From assembly GCA_016235165.1 (NCBI GenBank), contig JACRLX010000007.1, forward strand, positions 1 to 64,000: a stretch of 64,000 nt of DNA, given 5' to 3'. Position 1 is the first letter of the stretch. Each line of letters opens with the position of its first letter. This stretch comes from Rhodocyclales bacterium (lineage in GTDB: Bacteria; Pseudomonadota; Gammaproteobacteria; Burkholderiales; Rhodocyclaceae). The position numbers were made by a program, and so were the translations under genes. The notes below the pieces were generated by a model that was not told the origin of the DNA, searched no databases, and saw only the letters and a program-made list of their open reading frames with translations. This document shows positions 20,073-28,870 of the stretch, piece after piece.

Positions 20073-22901
20073 TTATTCCTTGATGCCGAGGGCAGCGTTC
20101 ACGACTTCCTTCTGCTGCAGGGCGTGTTTCGAGGCGTAGCCGACGGCGGGCGACGGTGACGAGGGGCGCGCCACCGCGTCGAGGATCTGGCCAGGCTTGA
20201 TCAAGCGCTCCAGGCGGTGATGCTTGGCATACCAAGCGCCCTGGTTCATCGGCTCTTCCTGGCACCAGATCAGTTCCTTGAGCTTGGGATATTTCTCCAT
20301 TTCCTCGAACAGGCGACGGTCATCGAAGGGATACAGCTGTTCGACGCGGACCAGCGCGACGTTTTCGATCTTCTTCTCGCGGCGCGCGGCGAGCAAATCG
20401 AAGTAGATCTTGCCGGCGCAGGTCACCAAGCGCGTGACCTTCTTGGGGTCGAGCTTATCGACCTCGCCAATGATGGTCTGGAAAGTGCCGTTGGCCAGTT
20501 CCTCCAGCGAACTGGTGGCGTCCTTGTGGCGCAGCAAGGACTTCGGCGTCATCACCACCAGCGGCTTCCTCTGCTTCCTCAGCATCTGCCGGCGCAGCAT
20601 GTGATACACCTGCGCGGCATTCGAGGGCACGCAGACTTCCCAGTTGAACTCGGCGGAAAGCTGCATATAGCGTTCGAGGCGTGCTGACGAATGCTCCGGG
20701 CCCTGCCCTTCGTAGCCGTGCGGCAGCAGCAGCACCAGGCCGCAGCCGCGACCCCACTTGGCCTCACCCGAAGAAAGGAACTGGTCGATCACCACCTGGG
20801 CACCGTTGGCAAAATCGCCGAACTGCGCTTCCCAGACCACCAGTTCGTTGGGCGCCGCCGTGGCAAAGCCGTATTCGAAGGCAAGCACGGCTTCCTCGGA
20901 CAAAACCGAGTCGAAGCACATGAAGCGCCCCTGGTGCTCCTGGATATTCTGTAGCGGCCAATAGGTGCCCTCGTCCCACTTTTCGCGATTCTGGTCGTGC
21001 AGAGCGGCATGGCGGTGGAAGAAAGTGCCGCGACCGACATCCTCACCCGATACGCGGATGTTGAAACCGGCGGCCACCAGTGAGGCATAGGCCAGGTTTT
21101 CGCCCATGCCCCAGTCCACCGCCAGCTTGCCCTCGCCCATCTGGCGACGGTCGTCGATGATTTTCTGCACCCGCGAGTGCAGGGTGAAATTGGCCGGAAT
21201 GCTGGTGAGTTGCTTGGACAGGCGCTGCAATTCGCTCATCGATACCGTGGTGTCGCACTTCTCGGTGTAGGGCACGCCGATGTGGGGCGTCCAATCGATC
21301 GAAAACTTGCTGTTGTAGTCGCTGATCACCGGGTCGATCAGGTGACGACCTTCGTCCAGTGCCGTGCGGTAGTCCTTGATCATGCGCTCGGCGTCGCCGT
21401 CGGCGATTACGCCCTGGGCCTGCAACTTGTCGGCGTACAGCTTGCGTGTGCCGGGATGTTGCGAGATCTTCTTGTACATCAGGGGCTGGGTGACCATCGG
21501 CTCGTCCTGCTCGTTGTGGCCGAGCTTGCGGAAGCAGACGATGTCGATCACCACGTCTTTCTTGAACTCCTGGCGATACTCCATGGCAATCTGGGTCACC
21601 AGCGCCACGGCTTCCGGGTCGTCGCCATTGACGTGGAAAATCGGTGCCTCGATCATTTTGAAGATGTCGGTGCAATACAGCGAGGAGCGGTAGTCGCGCA
21701 GGTCGGAGGTGGTGAAGCCGATCTGGTTGTTGACCACGATATGCACCGTGCCGCCAGTGCCGTAGCCTCGCGTGTTGGAGAAGTTCAGCATTTCCTGGTT
21801 GACACCCTGCCCCGCCACGGCGGCATCGCCGTGGATCAGTACCGGCAGCGCCTGCATCTTGCCCTCCGGGCCACGGCGTACCTGGCGGGCATAGACCGAT
21901 CCGGCCACCACCGGGTTGACGATTTCGAGGTGTGAGGGGTTGAAGGCCAGGGTCAGGTGCACCGGGCCGCCGGGCGTGCCGACGTCAGACGAGTAGCCCA
22001 TGTGGTACTTGACGTCGCCGGCGGAAAGATCGGACTTCTTCTTGCCTTCGAATTCGGCGAACAGCATCGAAGGCTGCTTGCCCAGAGTGTTGACCAGCAC
22101 GTTGAGACGGCCGCGATGGGCCATGCCTATCACCATTTCCTGCACGCCGACGCTGCCGGCAGTGCGGATCAACTGGTCCATGGCCAGAATCAGCGATTCG
22201 CCGCCTTCGAGCGAGAAACGCTTCTGGCCGACATATTTGGTGTGCAGGTAGCGCTCCAGGGTCTCGGCCTGGGTCAGTTGCACCAGGAAGCGCTTCTTGT
22301 CTTCGGCGGACCAGGCCGGCGTCGAACGCATCGGCTCCAGCTTGGCCTGTAGCCAGCGCTTCTGGCCAACGTCGGAGAGATACATGAACTCGACGCCGAT
22401 GGTGCCGCAGAAGGTCTGGCGGCAGGCTTCGAGAATCTCGCGCAGCGTCGCCGACTCGGGCACGGCGGCAAAGGAACCGGAATTGAAAACCTGGCCGAGA
22501 TCGGCCTCGGTAAAGCCATAGTGCGAGGGCTCGAGTTCCGCCACCGCCGGACGCTCGGCGCGCTTCAAGGGATCGAGCTGGGCCCAACGGTTGCCGAGGA
22601 AACGATAGGCATTGATCAACTGCAACACCTTGATCTGCTTGCCGTCCGACTGTGCCGTGGCACGGCCGGCTTGCAGGGTGCCGTCCTTGGCGCGCTGGGC
22701 AAACGAGGTAATGACAGGATAGTGGGCAACGTCCGGCCCGGTGTAGTTGCCGGCGCCGGGCAAGGTGCCCAGCTTGTCGAAGTAATCGCGCCAGACCGGC
22801 TCGACCGAGGCCGGATTGGCGAGGTAGGCGTCGTAGAGCGCCTCGATGTACGGCGTATTGGTGCCGAACAGATACGAGTTGGACAGCATCTGCTTCATCA
22901 T
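20073..22901 (-). CDS. sucA: 2-Oxoglutarate dehydrogenase E1 component
   Basis: SucA is the thiamine-diphosphate-dependent decarboxylase of the 2-oxoglutarate dehydrogenase complex. The 942-aa protein has the usual N-terminus (NSYLFGTNTPYIEALYDAYL), the E1 core GMAHRGRLNVLVNTLGKQP, HGDAAVAGQGVNQEML for ThDP/Mg binding, and the C-terminal EEPMNQGAWY. An ATG three bases further in is also possible. The gene is separated from upstream gltA by a terminator-like hairpin, so sucAB-lpd may be partly uncoupled from sdh-gltA. Confidence 0.97.
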   Translation of the reverse strand: MMKQMLSNSYLFGTNTPYIEALYDAYLANPASVEPVWRDYFDKLGTLPGAGNYTGPDVAHYPVITSFAQRAKDGTLQAGRATAQSDGKQIKVLQLINAYRFLGNRWAQLDPLKRAERPAVAELEPSHYGFTEADLGQVFNSGSFAAVPESATLREILEACRQTFCGTIGVEFMYLSDVGQKRWLQAKLEPMRSTPAWSAEDKKRFLVQLTQAETLERYLHTKYVGQKRFSLEGGESLILAMDQLIRTAGSVGVQEMVIGMAHRGRLNVLVNTLGKQPSMLFAEFEGKKKSDLSAGDVKYHMGYSSDVGTPGGPVHLTLAFNPSHLEIVNPVVAGSVYARQVRRGPEGKMQALPVLIHGDAAVAGQGVNQEMLNFSNTRGYGTGGTVHIVVNNQIGFTTSDLRDYRSSLYCTDIFKMIEAPIFHVNGDDPEAVALVTQIAMEYRQEFKKDVVIDIVCFRKLGHNEQDEPMVTQPLMYKKISQHPGTRKLYADKLQAQGVIADGDAERMIKDYRTALDEGRHLIDPVISDYNSKFSIDWTPHIGVPYTEKCDTTVSMSELQRLSKQLTSIPANFTLHSRVQKIIDDRRQMGEGKLAVDWGMGENLAYASLVAAGFNIRVSGEDVGRGTFFHRHAALHDQNREKWDEGTYWPLQNIQEHQGRFMCFDSVLSEEAVLAFEYGFATAAPNELVVWEAQFGDFANGAQVVIDQFLSSGEAKWGRGCGLVLLLPHGYEGQGPEHSSARLERYMQLSAEFNWEVCVPSNAAQVYHMLRRQMLRKQRKPLVVMTPKSLLRHKDATSSLEELANGTFQTIIGEVDKLDPKKVTRLVTCAGKIYFDLLAARREKKIENVALVRVEQLYPFDDRRLFEEMEKYPKLKELIWCQEEPMNQGAWYAKHHRLERLIKPGQILDAVARPSSPSPAVGYASKHALQQKEVVNAALGIKE

Positions 22902-22924
22902 TGCGTCACCTGCTGATGTATGGG

Positions 22925-22956
22925 GAAAAAAACCGGGGGGCTGAAAACGCCCCCCG
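22925..22956 (-). terminator. Rho-independent terminator after gltA
   Basis: On the minus strand GGGGGGC and GCCCCCC form a 7-bp stem with a 7-base loop, followed by a run of seven T's. It lies just past the gltA stop and about 20 bp before the sucA start, so it should end or attenuate the sdh-gltA message. Confidence 0.85.
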
Positions 22957-22973
22957 TCTTGGCCGAAAACGGA

Positions 22974-24266
22974 TCAGCGCTGCGCCAGCGCCTTGACGTC
23001 GCGCCTGGCCGCGCCGGTGTACAACTGGCGTGGACGGCCGATCTTGTATTCCGGATCGGTGATCATCTCCTCCCACTGCGTCATCCAGCCGACGGTACGC
23101 GCCAGCGCGAAGATGCAGGTGAACATCGAAGTCGGGATGCCGAGCGCCTTCTGCACGATGCCCGAGTAGAAATCGACGTTCGGATACAGCTTTTTCTCGA
23201 CGAAATACGGGTCTTCCAGGGCGATCTTCTCCAGCTCCTTGGCCAGCTTGAACAGGCGGTCGTTCTCCAGCCCCAGTTCGCCGAGGACGTCGGCGCAGAC
23301 CTTGCCCATCAGCTTGGCGCGCGGATCGAAGTTCTTGTACACGCGGTGGCCAAAGCCCATCAGCTTGAAGCTGTCATTCTTGTCCTTGGCACGCTTGATG
23401 TACTCGCCGACGCGCGACACGTCGCCGATTTCTTCGAGCATCTCCAGGCAGGCTTCGTTGGCGCCGCCGTGCGCCGGACCCCAGAGGCAGGCGATGCCGG
23501 CCGAGATGCAGGCGAAGGGGTTGGCACCCGAGGAGCCGGCAAGGCGCACGGTCGAGGTCGAGGCGTTCTGCTCGTGGTCGGCATGCAGCGTGAAGATGAT
23601 GTCCAGCGCGCGGGTCAGCACCGGGTTGGGCTTGTAGTCCTCGCAGGGCGTGCCGAACATCATGTGCATGAAGTTGGCCGTGTAATCGAGGTCGTTGCGC
23701 GGATACATGAAAGGCTGGCCGGTGTTGTACTTGTAGGCCATGGCAACGATGGTCGGCAGCTTGGCGATCAGCCGGTTGAAGGAAATGCTGCGATCCGTCG
23801 GATTGGCGAAGTCGGTGACATCGTGATAGAAGGCCGACAGCGCACCAACCACGCCGACCATGACCGCCATCGGGTGCGCATCGCGACGGAAGCCCTGGAA
23901 GAACTTGACCAGTTGCTCATGCACCATGGTGTGCTTTTTTATCGTGCTTTCGAAGTCGGTTTTCTGCTTCGCATTCGGCAGTTCTCCGTTCTTCAGCAGG
24001 TAGGCCACCTCAAGGAAGTTGCACTGTTCCGCCAATTGCTCGATCGGGTAACCGCGGTACAGCAGCTCGCCCTTGTCGCCGTCGATGAAGGTCACCTTCG
24101 ACTGGCAGCTCGCAGTCGACAGGAAGCCGGAGTCATACGTGAACAGTCCGGTTTTGGCGCCCAGGGTACGGATGTCGATCACATCCTGGCCATGGGTGCC
24201 GACCATCACGGGGAATTCCACGGTCTTGCCGTCGACGGTCAGGGTTGCGGTGCGATTCGTGCTCAT
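22974..24266 (-). CDS. gltA: Citrate synthase (type II)
   Basis: Citrate synthase condenses oxaloacetate with acetyl-CoA. The 430-aa length and the N-terminal beta-rich extension ([19 protein letters not shown]) fit the larger, NADH-sensitive hexameric type. Active-site segments are [50 protein letters not shown] and [22 protein letters not shown] eight bases before the ATG at 24266 supports this start over an upstream in-frame one. It follows sdhE by 38 bp. Confidence 0.97.
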   Translation of the reverse strand: MSTNRTATLTVDGKTVEFPVMVGTHGQDVIDIRTLGAKTGLFTYDSGFLSTASCQSKVTFIDGDKGELLYRGYPIEQLAEQCNFLEVAYLLKNGELPNAKQKTDFESTIKKHTMVHEQLVKFFQGFRRDAHPMAVMVGVVGALSAFYHDVTDFANPTDRSISFNRLIAKLPTIVAMAYKYNTGQPFMYPRNDLDYTANFMHMMFGTPCEDYKPNPVLTRALDIIFTLHADHEQNASTSTVRLAGSSGANPFACISAGIACLWGPAHGGANEACLEMLEEIGDVSRVGEYIKRAKDKNDSFKLMGFGHRVYKNFDPRAKLMGKVCADVLGELGLENDRLFKLAKELEKIALEDPYFVEKKLYPNVDFYSGIVQKALGIPTSMFTCIFALARTVGWMTQWEEMITDPEYKIGRPRQLYTGAARRDVKALAQR

Positions 24267-24304
24267 GTTCAGATCCTTTTCAAGGTCCGTGATTGCGATA
24301 CCAC

Positions 24305-24571
24305 TCAAAAATTGGCTGCGGGAGAAACCTCCCTCAGCCGCTCAATCATTGCCGCCTGTCGGGGGTCAGCGGTGGTTTCCCTTCCGCTGACCAAGGCCCA
24401 CAGCTCATGGTCTTCCAGTTCCAGCAAAGCTCCCAAAACTGCTTCGCCCTGCTCATCGAGGCTGCCCTCGTAACGCTCCCAGAAGCGATCGAATACCAGA
24501 TCCAGTTCCAGCAAGGCGCGCCGGCAATGCCACTTGAGACGGTTGATGCGTGCCTGGCGTTCCTCGTCCAT
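24305..24571 (-). CDS. sdhE: Succinate dehydrogenase flavinylation factor SdhE
   Basis: SdhE promotes covalent FAD attachment to SdhA. The 88-aa product begins [20 protein letters not shown] and has normal length and the helical-bundle pattern. The conserved RGxxE motif (RRGMRELD in E. coli) is changed to RRALLELD: the invariant Gly is Ala. Arg and Glu are kept, so activity is plausible but the substitution is unusual. The ATG stands 2 bp after the sdhB stop, and gltA follows, the standard sdh-operon position. Confidence 0.93.
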   Translation of the reverse strand: MDEERQARINRLKWHCRRALLELDLVFDRFWERYEGSLDEQGEAVLGALLELEDHELWALVSGRETTADPRQAAMIERLREVSPAANF

Positions 24572-24573
24572 CG

Positions 24574-25296
24574 TCAGATGGCCCGCCGGACCATCATTTC
24601 CTTGATTTTCCCGATCGCCTTGGTCGGGTTCAGGCCCTTCGGGCAGACATCGACGCAGTTCATGATGGTGTGGCAACGGAACAGGCGGTACGGGTCTTCG
24701 AGGTTGTCGAGGCGCTCGTTGGTTGCCTGGTCGCGCGTGTCGGCGATGAAGCGGTAGGCCGCCAGCAGTCCCGCAGGGCCGACAAACTTGTCCGGGTTCC
24801 ACCAGAACGATGGACAGGAGGTCGAGCAGCAGGCGCAGAGGATGCACTCGTAGAGGCCGTTGAGTTCCTCGCGGTCTTCCGGCGACTGCAGGCGCTCGCG
24901 CTCGGGTGGCGGGTCGTTGTTGATCAGGTAGGGTTTGATCGAGTGGTATTGCTTGAAGAACTGTGTCATGTCCACGATCAGGTCGCGGATCACCGGCAGG
25001 CCCGGCAAGGGCCGCAGAACGACCGGCTTGCCCTCCGGGAAGCTGTCCATCGCGGTCAGGCAGGCCAGGCCGTTCTTGCCGTTGATGTTCATCGCGTCGG
25101 AACCGCAGACGCCTTCGCGGCAGGAACGGCGGAAGGCGATCGAGTCGTCCTTGGCCTTGAGCTTGACCATGGCGTCGAGCAACTTGCGGTCGGTCGAATC
25201 CAACTCTACCGAAATGTCCTGCATGTAGGGCTTGGCGTCCTTGTCCGGATCGTAGCGGTAGATCTTGAACTGGACGGTACGGGTGGCGTTCGTCAT
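24574..25296 (-). CDS. sdhB: Succinate dehydrogenase iron-sulfur subunit
   Basis: SdhB carries electrons from SdhA to the quinone site through three Fe-S clusters. All ligand sets are visible: CREGVCGSDAMNINGKNGLA followed by Cys (2Fe-2S), CILCACCSTSCP (4Fe-4S) and CHTIMNCVDVCPKG (3Fe-4S). Two in-frame ATGs exist. The one at 25302 abuts AAGGA with no spacing, whereas the one at 25296 has proper six-base spacing and gives MTNATRTVQFKIYRY, so I chose 25296. It lies 12 bp after sdhA. Confidence 0.96.
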   Translation of the reverse strand: MTNATRTVQFKIYRYDPDKDAKPYMQDISVELDSTDRKLLDAMVKLKAKDDSIAFRRSCREGVCGSDAMNINGKNGLACLTAMDSFPEGKPVVLRPLPGLPVIRDLIVDMTQFFKQYHSIKPYLINNDPPPERERLQSPEDREELNGLYECILCACCSTSCPSFWWNPDKFVGPAGLLAAYRFIADTRDQATNERLDNLEDPYRLFRCHTIMNCVDVCPKGLNPTKAIGKIKEMMVRRAI

Positions 25297-25308
25297 CGTC
25301 ATTCCTTG

Positions 25309-27102
25309 TCAGTAGGCGCGCTTTTTCAGCTCGATGGTGTCTACGGTCATCGGCTTCATCTGCACCGGCTTGTAGTCGAGGCGATTGCCATCGCGGTACC
25401 AGAGAGTGTGCTTGAGCCAGTTCTTGTCGTCGCGTCCGTCCGGTGTCTCCGGCGTGTCGACCGCGTCGTCACGGACGTGGGCGCCGCGCGATTCGGTGCG
25501 GGCATTGGCCGAAACGATGGTGGCCTTGGCGACCTCGATCAGGTTGTCGAGTTCCAGTGCCTCGATGCGCGCCGTGTTGAACACCTTGGACTTGTCCTTG
25601 ATCTGGGTCTGGGCCACCTGGCCGGCGATTTCGTTGATGCGCGTCACGCCCTCGGCCAGCATGTCCTTGAAGCGGAATACGCCCGCGTGCTTCTGCATGG
25701 TACGCTGCATGGCGAGTCGCGTCTCGTGCACATCGGCGCCGTCCTTCTGGTTGTTGAGGCGATCGACGCGCGCCAGGGCGCGCTCGATCGACTCGGTTGC
25801 CAGCGGCTTGTGCGCCTTGACGGTGTTGCGCAAATCATTGACCGCCGTTTCGCCAGCCGACTTGCCGAACACCAGCAGGTCGAGCAGGGAGTTGGTGCCG
25901 AGACGGTTGGCGCCATGCACCGAGGCGCAGGCGCACTCGCCGGCGGCATAGAAGCCGAGTACCGGCTCGCTCGGGTTGCCGCCCTTGGGGACGACGACCT
26001 GGCCCAGGTAGTTGGTCGGAATGCCGCCCATCTGGTAATGACATGTGGGTACAACCGGCAGCGGTTCCTTGAGGCAATCGACGCCGGCGAACTGGATGCC
26101 GATTTCATGAATGCCGGGCAGACGCTTCATGATGGTCTCCGGCGGCAGGTGGGTAATGTCGAGCAGCACGAAATCCTTGTTCGGACCGCAGCCCCGACCT
26201 TCGTTGATCTCGGTGGTCATCGCCCGCGACACCACGTCGCGCGAGGCCAGATCCTTGGCGTTGGGCGCGTAGCGCTCCATGAAACGCTCGCCGGCCGAAT
26301 TGCGCAGGATGCCGCCTTCGCCACGCACGCCTTCGGTGATCAGCACACCGGCGCCGGCGACGCCGGTCGGGTGGAACTGCCAGAACTCCATGTCTTCGAG
26401 CGGAATGCCGGCGCGCGCCGCCATGCCCAGGCCGTCGCCGGTATTGATGAAGGCGTTGGTAGAAGAATAATAGATGCGGCCCGATCCGCCCGTGGCGAAG
26501 ATGGTGGCCTTGGCGTGGAAAACCACGATCTCGCCGGTTTCCATGTCCATCGCCGTGACGCCCAGCACGTCGCCATCGGCATCACGCACCAAGTCGAGCG
26601 CCTGCCATTCGACGAAGAACTGGGTGTTGACCTTGACATTGCGCTGGTACATCGCGTGCAACATGGCGTGGCCGGTGCGGTCGGCGGCGGCGCAGGAACG
26701 ACGCACGGGCTTTTCGCCGAAGTTCGACATGTGGCCGCCGAAGGGGCGCTGGTAGATCTTGCCGTTGTCGAGGCGATCGAAGGGCATGCCGTAGTGTTCG
26801 AGTTCGACCACGACTTCATTGGCCTTGCGGCACATGAACTCGATTGCGTCCTGGTCGCCGAGCCAGTCGGAACCCTTGACGGTATCGTACATGTGCCAGT
26901 GCCAGTGATCCTCTTCCGAATTGCCCAGGCTGGCGGCGACACCGCCCTGCGCCGCGACGGTGTGCGAGCGGGTGGGGAAGACCTTGGTAAGAACCGCAGT
27001 CTTGAAGCCGGCTTCGGACAACTGGATCGCGGCGCGCAGGCCGGCGCCGCCGGCGCCGACGATGACCGCATCGAATTTGCGAACGGTATAGGACACTGTC
27101 AC
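25309..27102 (-). CDS. sdhA: Succinate dehydrogenase flavoprotein subunit
   Basis: SdhA oxidises succinate to fumarate on covalently bound FAD. The 597-aa protein has the dinucleotide fold AVIVGAGGAGLRAAIQL, the flavin-linked His in RSHTVAAQGGVAASLGN, and catalytic segments HPTGVAGAGVLITEGVRGEG and HGANRLGTNSLLDLLVFGK. The start overlaps the sdhD stop by 4 bp (ATGA type). It requires SdhE, whose gene lies two positions downstream. Confidence 0.97.
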   Translation of the reverse strand: MTVSYTVRKFDAVIVGAGGAGLRAAIQLSEAGFKTAVLTKVFPTRSHTVAAQGGVAASLGNSEEDHWHWHMYDTVKGSDWLGDQDAIEFMCRKANEVVVELEHYGMPFDRLDNGKIYQRPFGGHMSNFGEKPVRRSCAAADRTGHAMLHAMYQRNVKVNTQFFVEWQALDLVRDADGDVLGVTAMDMETGEIVVFHAKATIFATGGSGRIYYSSTNAFINTGDGLGMAARAGIPLEDMEFWQFHPTGVAGAGVLITEGVRGEGGILRNSAGERFMERYAPNAKDLASRDVVSRAMTTEINEGRGCGPNKDFVLLDITHLPPETIMKRLPGIHEIGIQFAGVDCLKEPLPVVPTCHYQMGGIPTNYLGQVVVPKGGNPSEPVLGFYAAGECACASVHGANRLGTNSLLDLLVFGKSAGETAVNDLRNTVKAHKPLATESIERALARVDRLNNQKDGADVHETRLAMQRTMQKHAGVFRFKDMLAEGVTRINEIAGQVAQTQIKDKSKVFNTARIEALELDNLIEVAKATIVSANARTESRGAHVRDDAVDTPETPDGRDDKNWLKHTLWYRDGNRLDYKPVQMKPMTVDTIELKKRAY

Positions 27103-27443
27103 AGCCTCCAGATGATCTGTATGGCCCAGCCAGCATAGCCGACCAGGGCGAGCAGCGTCATCACATGCAGGAACAGACGCAGCGCTGCGGAATTGAGATA
27201 GTCCATCCAGATGTCACGCACGCCGACCCAGGCGTGGTAGCAAAGGCTGACGATGAACAGGAAGCTGAGGAAGCGGATCAAGCCGTTGGCCATGAAGGCC
27301 TGCCAGGCTTCGCGCGAGGACATGGCGCCACCGAGCGCGGCGGCGAACATGATCAGCGTAAATACGGCCATGACAACGCCGGTGATGCGCTGTGCCAGCC
27401 AATCCTTGAGGCCGTAGCCGGCCCCGACGACGAGTCTTTGCAT
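27099..27443 (-). CDS. sdhD: Succinate dehydrogenase membrane anchor subunit D
   Basis: The 114-aa protein has three membrane helices and the family motifs RITGVVMAVF and CYHAWVGVRDIWMDY, with the heme-ligand His and the quinone-site Asp-Tyr. Together with SdhC it anchors SdhAB and binds heme b and ubiquinone. It starts one base after the sdhC stop and overlaps sdhA by 4 bp. Confidence 0.95.
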   Translation of the reverse strand: MQRLVVGAGYGLKDWLAQRITGVVMAVFTLIMFAAALGGAMSSREAWQAFMANGLIRFLSFLFIVSLCYHAWVGVRDIWMDYLNSAALRLFLHVMTLLALVGYAGWAIQIIWRL

Positions 27444-27444
27444 G

Positions 27445-27840
27445 TCAGTAGGCTCCCAGAAGTTTCAGGCCGAAGACGGCTGTAAGCGCCAGGCTGACGA
27501 CCATCACCGCCATCGCCGAGCTGTGTGCCTGCTGCTTTTCGACGCCGACGTGGATGTCGATCAGCAGGATGCGGATACCCATGCAGAAGTGGTGCAGGAA
27601 GGCCCACATCAAACCGAGCAGGACCAGCTTGACCAGCCAGTTGCCGGTGATCGCGGCAAAGGTTTCGGCGCTGGCTTGGGTCGATCCGAGCGAGAGTTGC
27701 AATAGCCAGATCAGCAGGGGCAAGAGCAAAAACAGACCGGCGCCGCTGATGCGATGCAAGATCGAGGCGAAGCCCGCGAGAGGCAATCGTATTTCGTTAA
27801 GCGCCAAATGTTTTGGACGCTGCTTTGTCATCTCGGGCAT
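27445..27840 (-). CDS. sdhC: Succinate dehydrogenase cytochrome b556 subunit C
   Basis: The 131-aa membrane protein contains KHLALNEIRLPLAGFASILH then RISG, the quinone-site Ser and Arg, and a second-helix histidine cluster (FLHHFCMGIRILLIDIH) including the heme ligand. Three membrane helices are evident. The start at 27840 is preceded by AGGAG ten bases upstream; a second ATG at 27831 is too far from it. It is the first gene of the sdhCDABE-gltA run. Confidence 0.94.
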   Translation of the reverse strand: MPEMTKQRPKHLALNEIRLPLAGFASILHRISGAGLFLLLPLLIWLLQLSLGSTQASAETFAAITGNWLVKLVLLGLMWAFLHHFCMGIRILLIDIHVGVEKQQAHSSAMAVMVVSLALTAVFGLKLLGAY

Positions 27841-27870
27841 TTCAAGCGTTCTCCTATTTTGACGCGGCGC

Positions 27871-27899
27871 ACTATAAAACAAAACACCTTGAAGTTAAA
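27871..27899 (-). promoter_or_regulatory. Candidate sdhC promoter
   Basis: On the minus strand TTTAAC (27899-27894) is separated by 17 bp from TATAGT (27876-27871), about 31 bp before the sdhC start. The minus-10 box is good and the minus-35 box weak, which fits an activated or repressed promoter. A TCTTAT half-site like those of the mdh operator lies at 27904-27909, just upstream of the minus-35. Confidence 0.45.
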
Positions 27900-27915
27900 C
27901 AAATCTTATGGTGGG

Positions 27916-28665
27916 TCAGCCAAGCTCGTTGAAATAGCAATGCTCACTGGTCTGATATAGTCCGCGACGCCACTCGACCGGCTTGTCGGCATAGGAAAAA
28001 CTGACCCGCTCCACCGACAGCAGCGGGCTGCCTTCGGCAACCCTGAGCAGTTCGGCGCTGGCACGATCGGCGGGTACCGCGCGCAAGCGTTCCTCGGCGC
28101 GGATCATGCGGACGCCAAACTTGGATTCAAAAAAGCTGTACAGGGAACCTTCGAAATCGCGCAGCATTTCCAGTGTCAGCGTGCCGAAGATGCTGCCGGG
28201 AAGATAGATTTCATCGACTACCACCGGCTTGCCGGCAAACTGGAGCAGGCGCCGCACGATGTTGATCGGGTCGCCGATATTCAGTTCGAGCATGCGTGCT
28301 ACTTCCGGCCCGGCCTTGGCGCGCCAGCATTCCAGCGGTACGCTCTGCGCCTGTTCGATGCCGCCGGAGAGCGGCACCAGGCGCAGGAAGCGGAAGAAGG
28401 CACGGGGGTCATCGTGCGATGCAACGAAAGTTCCTTTCCCCTGGCGACGCAACAACAGGTTTTCGGCCGCCAGTTCGTCGATGGCCTTGCGCACGGTTCC
28501 TTGGCTGACGCTGAAGCGGACGGCCAGTTCCGATTCGCTCGGGATGGCCTCCCCTGGCCGCCATTCGCCAGATTCGAGACGTTGCATCAGCAGGCTCTTG
28601 ATCTGGCGATAAAGAGGGCTGAAAGTCGGCGATGGCGAGACGCTGGATTCAGACATGATGCGCAT
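27916..28665 (-). CDS. GntR-family regulator, HutC subfamily
   Basis: The 249-aa protein has a GntR winged-helix DNA-binding domain (PLYRQIKSLLMQRLESGEW, then SESELAVRFSVSQGTVRKAI) and a C-terminal UTRA ligand-binding domain ending in VERVSFSYADKPVEWRRG. It lies between the divergent sdh and mdh arms of the TCA cluster, facing a perfect palindrome at 28705-28720 that fits the HutC operator style. It is the obvious candidate regulator of both arms; the effector is unknown but a TCA intermediate is likely. ATGs at 28665 and 28656 are both possible; neither has a strong ribosome-binding site. Confidence 0.9.
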   Translation of the reverse strand: MRIMSESSVSPSPTFSPLYRQIKSLLMQRLESGEWRPGEAIPSESELAVRFSVSQGTVRKAIDELAAENLLLRRQGKGTFVASHDDPRAFFRFLRLVPLSGGIEQAQSVPLECWRAKAGPEVARMLELNIGDPINIVRRLLQFAGKPVVVDEIYLPGSIFGTLTLEMLRDFEGSLYSFFESKFGVRMIRAEERLRAVPADRASAELLRVAEGSPLLSVERVSFSYADKPVEWRRGLYQTSEHCYFNELG

Positions 28666-28698
28666 TTGAGCATTTTTTTCTTTGCGTGTCCACCCATC

Positions 28699-28720
28699 GT
28701 CTTATGTCTTATATAAGACA
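28699..28720. promoter_or_regulatory. Palindromic operator between gntR and mdh
   Basis: TGTCTTATATAAGACA (28705-28720) is a perfect 16-bp palindrome. Another GTCTTAT copy abuts it at 28699-28705, giving three heptamer half-sites. The form matches the GT-(N)TA-TA(N)-AC pattern described for HutC-type GntR regulators. It stands 11 bp upstream of the mdh minus-35 box and within the likely promoter of the divergent gntR gene, so it may serve autoregulation and mdh control. Confidence 0.75.
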
Positions 28721-28731
28721 ACAATTAGATA

Positions 28732-28760
28732 TTGACACAGCGCAGCATAGGTTTTAATAT
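28732..28760 (+). promoter_or_regulatory. mdh promoter, sigma-70 type
   Basis: A perfect minus-35 TTGACA at 28732-28737 is followed after exactly 17 bp by TAATAT at 28755-28760. The mdh start is 110 bp downstream, leaving a leader of about 100 bases. The GntR-type palindrome lies immediately upstream. Confidence 0.75.
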
Positions 28761-28870
28761 TTCCCCATCGCCTGACGTATCATCGCCGTCCGCAATCCAA
28801 CCCGCATCGCCCACGCAGCAACAGACGCAATCTCGACCAATCGACTCAACCTGATACAGGAGTTCTACAA

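Noticed and set aside
24550-27138. Long plus-strand open frame across sdhB and sdhA
   Set aside because: It is antisense to recognised sdh genes with all cofactor motifs in place; no ribosome-binding site or domain features.
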